Assembly: GCF_020687695.1 (NCBI RefSeq)
Contig: NZ_JAJEWL010000006.1
Span: 124,001-188,000, forward strand
Source of the DNA: Pusillimonas sp. MFBS29
GTDB taxonomy: Bacteria; Pseudomonadota; Gammaproteobacteria; Burkholderiales; Burkholderiaceae_B
Length of the DNA stretch: 64,000 bases
Direction: 5' to 3'
The notes below the pieces were generated by a model that did no database searches, was not told the DNA's origin, and saw only the letters and a list, made by a program, of their open reading frames with translations. The position numbers were made by a program, and so were the translations under genes. Below are positions 63,894 to 64,000 of this stretch, in pieces; position 1 is the stretch's first letter; each line of letters starts with the position of its first letter.

Positions 63894-64000
63894 ATGAGCA
63901 GCGCGTCCAGTTCCGGCAAAGCAAATACCGTTCTGATTTCCAGCACCTTCGCCTTCACCGTCTGCTTTGCAGTGTGGATGATGTTTGCCGTGCTGGGTAT
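63894..64000 (+). CDS. NarK-like nitrate/nitrite MFS transporter, 3' end outside window
   Basis: Only the first 35 codons are visible: a short polar start (MSSASSSGKANTVLIS), then STFAFTVCFAVWMMFAVLG, the first transmembrane helix typical of NarK/NasA nitrate-nitrite transporters. The ATG at 63894 follows AAAAGG at 63876-63881. The gene is divergent from comEC with about 210 bases between, where no clear FNR or NarL site was recognised. The assignment rests on a short stretch and should be read as probable. Confidence 0.7.
   Translation, partial: MSSASSSGKANTVLISSTFAFTVCFAVWMMFAVLG

Overview
The window reads as chromosomal DNA of a betaproteobacterium, most likely Burkholderiales/Alcaligenaceae (Bordetella, Achromobacter or Pusillimonas relatives). 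The signs are GC-rich coding sequence, a Bug-type solute-binding protein, an RpfE-like gene beside recJ, the tig-clpP-clpX-lon block, and an unusually high density of solute transporters. No rRNA, tRNA, CRISPR array, prophage or plasmid gene was seen. The only mobile-element trace is an Rpn/PD-(D/E)XK putative transposase next to a HigA remnant at 21.3-22.6 kb.

Layout. 0-5.6 kb: a catabolic operon with a TRAP transporter, a two-gene UxaA-type dehydratase, a TIM-barrel isomerase, a fumarylacetoacetase-fold enzyme and an alpha/beta hydrolase. 5.7-11.8 kb: protein quality control (tig, clpP, clpX, lon). 11.9-17.7 kb: a membrane diguanylate cyclase, lexA with a perfect SOS box, an aromatic aminotransferase, and divergent uvrB. 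18-21.3 kb: a low-molecular-weight tyrosine phosphatase and iscR-iscS-iscU-iscA with two IscR-type operators. 21.3-27.1 kb: HigA remnant, transposase-like gene, a double-domain methylglyoxal synthase, and a prfB-SDR-lysS operon in which prfB keeps its programmed +1 frameshift.

27-35.7 kb: a TDT-family exporter, a dctPQM TRAP system and a polyamine/opine-type ABC operon. 35.8-41.8 kb: a YhaO/YhaN (SbcCD-like) nuclease-ATPase pair, a hemerythrin-like protein and an AhpD-fold peroxidase-related protein. 42-47 kb: a NitT/TauT-type ABC transporter with a second, unrelated binding protein, then an NSS symporter. 47-52 kb: serine acetyltransferase, a DUF2007 protein, an HxlR-type regulator divergent from a SnoaL-glyoxalase fusion, a BASS transporter and an EamA permease. 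52-57.7 kb: recJ, rpfE-like, lolC, lolD, tatD. 57.7-64 kb: a Bug protein, DUF3237 protein and FAD monooxygenase operon facing a MarR regulator with a clear operator, then comEC and the start of a narK-like gene.

The most surprising points are these. IscU has Asn in place of the essential first cluster-ligand Cys37, and the isc locus stops after iscA, without hscB-hscA-fdx, directly before the mobile-element remnants. The methylglyoxal synthase carries a degenerate extra copy of its own fold. The dehydratase operon at the left edge looks like an uncharacterised sugar-acid pathway.
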